Origin: Triparma columacea
Taxonomy: Eukaryota; Sar; Bolidophyceae; Parmales; Triparmaceae
Reading direction: 5' to 3'
Length of the DNA: 25,181 nucleotides
NCBI GenBank assembly: GCA_030267965.1
Contig: BRYA01001003.1
Coordinates: 2,451-27,631, forward strand
Positions 23,467 through 25,181 of the stretch are shown in pieces. How positions within the stretch are numbered: position 1 is the first letter of the stretch; each line of letters opens with the position of its first letter. Under the pieces are notes generated by a model. That model was not told the origin of the DNA, did not search any database, and saw only the letters and a program-made list of their open reading frames with translations. Position numbers and translations under genes: made by a program.

Positions 23467-25181
23467 TTAGGCTTCTTCTTGATGCGTGTCCCCTTGCGAG
23501 CGTCCCCTGCGAGCGCCAGGATGATGATATATAGGGTGTGTCTTCTCGTGGTAATATTTCTTTTGCTTATCGTTGCGCGCCCTTTTCGCGGATGGGCTTA
23601 GTTCCCTGGTCTTCAACCCTTGAGGGGTGAGGTCCTCTTTATCCTTAAGAATGTTGCCTAAGGTTCCCGCGCCTGTTGTCGAAGAACGAAAAGGGGAGCA
23701 AACAATGTGTGAGAAAGATGCGTTTCATAAGAGAAACGACGACAATGGGGTGCACTTGACGGCAAACACGAAAAGGGATTGAAAGAATATATACAACTTA
23801 CCGGCGACCTGCCACCTGTTCAAGCCCCCATGCTCCTCACTCTTGGCTTTGGACCAGTCGGTCGCGCCTGTAGTTGAAGAACGAAAAGGGGAGTAAACGA
23901 CGTGTGAGAAAGATGCGTTTCATAAGAGAAACAACGACAACGGTGGCGCACTTGACAGCAAAATCACTTGTAAATCGCACAAAAAGACTTACCTCCAATC
24001 GCGCCTGTAGTTGAAGAACGAAAAGGGGAGCAAACAATGTGTGAGAAATATGCGTTTCATAAGAGAAACAACGACAACGGTGGCGCGGCAAAATCACACG
24101 AAAAGGGATTGAAAGAATATATACAACTTACCATTCTCTTGCATGTATGTAGAGTACGCCTGCTTGGCCGTCATTTTGAGAGCATCCTCACGTGTGACCT
24201 GAGTTAAAACGTTCAGCGTCCCGAGTCGGTCGATGAGGTATTCGACGGCGACAACGAGATGCGGTTTGGTTCGCAGTTCCAAGAGTGTCATTTCCCCTTG
24301 TTCGCCTGACTGCATTTGCGAGGCTGCACGCAAAGGGTCACGCTCTGAAGCTCCACCTGAGATGACATTAGTACCGAGAACGAAGACCCCTACCACTCGC
24401 TCGTGGTCCTTGCGCCATTCGTCTGAGGGCGCCTGCTGCGTGCCCAGTAAGATGTTGAACAGTGCCTCGACTAGCAAGCGCTTCTTCGCTGCCTCGACGC
24501 TGTCGAGGGTGCACTTTTCCGACGTCCACCCCGTCCTGACCGAGTTCTCCATAGTCACTGACCCTGACTCCAGCTTATTGAAAGCGAGCGCGAGTAGGCG
24601 TGGTAGCGGATTGCCAGACCGCTTGTTGTCAATGTGATCTCCGGGCCGCTCTCCCTTGGTAGTCTCGCCCGAGTTTACAGCCACGACGATGTCTGCGGCA
24701 CCGCCAGCATTTACCCGTTTTTTTAGCGACTCACGAATGTACTTCATGCCGGTGCAGTTGTATTCCTTCTTCCTGAGTTCTTGGAGAAGAGTGTTCACCG
24801 TGACGAGCGCGTTAGAGTAGAACAGGATGTAATTTGCTCCCGCGTTACAGTTCTGTAGGTTCTTCTTCCAAACCGGCATTTTATCCATAATTTTTACCCA
24901 CTCTTCGGCAGTAGCTTTTCCTTCGAGAGTTTTCTCGAGTAACGGCTGCGTTCCTATTAACTCGGCCAAACACTCGGTGACGTCCTTTGCGGGACAGAAC
25001 AGCACGTTGCTGCCTAGTCCATTTTTTGCGGCTTCTTGCACACGGAGTTGAACCCCCTTCAAGTCTTTCGCGTTTCCGAAAGAGTTTGGATCCCACTCGC
25101 GCGTGCGTTTCAAGAGGTTGCACTTGCCTTCCGTGTCGACGAGCTCGTGCACCTCACCGTAGCGCGGTTGGTCCTCGCGCA
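23467..25181 (-). CDS. Unrecognised protein, 5' end outside window, split by three introner-like introns
   Basis: Exons in transcription order: 25181-24132 (open to the window edge), 24004-23993 (12 nt), 23867-23802 (66 nt), 23672-23467 (stop TAA at 23469-23467). All junctions are phase 1 and the joined frame is open throughout, which strongly supports the model. I do not recognise the family. The first visible exon (about 350 residues) is soluble and mostly helical-looking, with no signal peptide or membrane segment in view. It contains AGGAADIVVAVNSGETTKG and VVGVFVLGTNVISGG segments resembling buried beta strands. The C-terminal exon (67 residues) is strongly basic (SPSAKRARNDKQKKYYHEK...HHPGARRGRSQ), suggesting nuclear localisation or nucleic-acid binding (inference). 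The GTG at 25150-25152 is not taken as a start, because the frame continues upstream. Confidence 0.7.
23673..23801 (-). repeat. Introner-like element copy C (intron, 129 nt)
   Basis: It has donor GTAAGTTG after GTCGCCG and acceptor CTTCGACAACAG. The first 36 nt are identical to copy A, the hairpin is at 23737-23722, and the 3' tract is close to A and B. The following exon begins GCGCGGGA. The upstream exon ends of the three copies do not resemble each other. Confidence 0.85.
23868..23992 (-). repeat. Introner-like element copy B (intron, 125 nt)
   Basis: It has donor GTAAGTCT after ATTGGAG and acceptor CTTCAACTACAG. The 3' two thirds are nearly identical to copy A, including the same hairpin (23932-23917). 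The 5' part differs from A and C but shares a GTCAAGTGC word with C. The following exon begins GCGCGACC. Confidence 0.85.
23993..24004 (-). other. 12-nt micro-exon between introner copies A and B
   Basis: GCGCGATTGGAG is bounded by an AG acceptor and a GTAAGT donor. It contributes residues G-A-I-G plus one split codon, keeping phase 1 on both sides. Skipping it together with either intron would also preserve frame (12 = 3 x 4). Confidence 0.75.
24005..24131 (-). repeat. Introner-like element copy A (intron, 127 nt)
   Basis: On the minus strand it runs from GTAAGTTG (donor after GAGAATG) to CTTCAACTACAG. Its 3' 81 nt match copy B at 77 positions, and its first 36 nt match copy C exactly. It contains the hairpin GTTTCTCTTATGAAAC at 24069-24054. 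It is followed by the 12-nt exon GCGCGATTGGAG. Confidence 0.85.

Noticed and set aside
23660..24140. Regular spacing of three near-identical repeats resembling a CRISPR array
   Set aside because: Repeats are about 80-130 bp, too long, the host is eukaryotic, and the units are bounded by splice sites that restore a reading frame.

Overview
The window is nuclear DNA of a compact eukaryotic genome. Genes are interrupted by short GT-AG spliceosomal introns (64 to about 225 nt), lie a few tens to about 270 bp apart, and alternate strands. Two proteins (a DnaG-type primase and a CtpA-type protease) begin with a signal peptide ending just before a Phe. That is the bipartite presequence style of red-lineage secondary plastids, so I infer a photosynthetic stramenopile (ochrophyte, possibly bolidophyte- or pelagophyte-like). 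The taxon is inference only; no rRNA or organelle marker is present.

Layout: 3-1337 (+) is the 3' part of a Ty1/copia pol gene (reverse transcriptase and RNase H), followed by an AT-rich spacer that may hold its 3' LTR. 1948-5988 (+) is an eight-exon plastid-type DnaG primase. 6031-8186 (-) is a three-exon S41 carboxyl-terminal processing protease. 8454-9554 (+) is a catalase-like-fold protein (tentative). 9631-12135 (-) is a large tandem glycosyltransferase. 12254-14520 (+) is an SLC33/AT-1-type acetyl-CoA transporter. 14560-19245 (-) is a 1561-residue TTLL-family ligase. 19349-22036 (-) is a two-repeat voltage-gated cation channel with C-terminal EF hands. 22037-23466 is a repeat-rich spacer with a perfect palindrome and a purine-rich minisatellite. 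23467-25181 (-) is the 3' part of an unrecognised gene.

The most notable feature is in that last gene. It carries three homologous introns (127, 125 and 129 nt). All are phase 1, all have GTAAGT donors, all contain the same 16-nt hairpin, and each is followed by an exon that starts GCGCG. Two of them flank a 12-nt micro-exon. Splicing them out gives one continuous reading frame to a stop codon. The homology is confined to the introns while the exons differ, which is the signature of introner-like elements, i.e. recently multiplied introns. The other introns in the window are of a different kind: mostly GTGAG donors, an extended branch-point motif CTAAC(AC)GCA, and in several a CTTCGCTCGCC-type repeat in sense orientation.

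There is no operon logic here. Likely compartments are the plastid (primase, CtpA), the secretory pathway (glycosyltransferase, acetyl-CoA transporter), the microtubule cytoskeleton or cilium (TTLL) and a membrane (channel). Exon boundaries were worked out by hand from splice sites, reading frame and family conservation. Several predicted starts differ from the longest open frame because that frame begins at a TTG codon.
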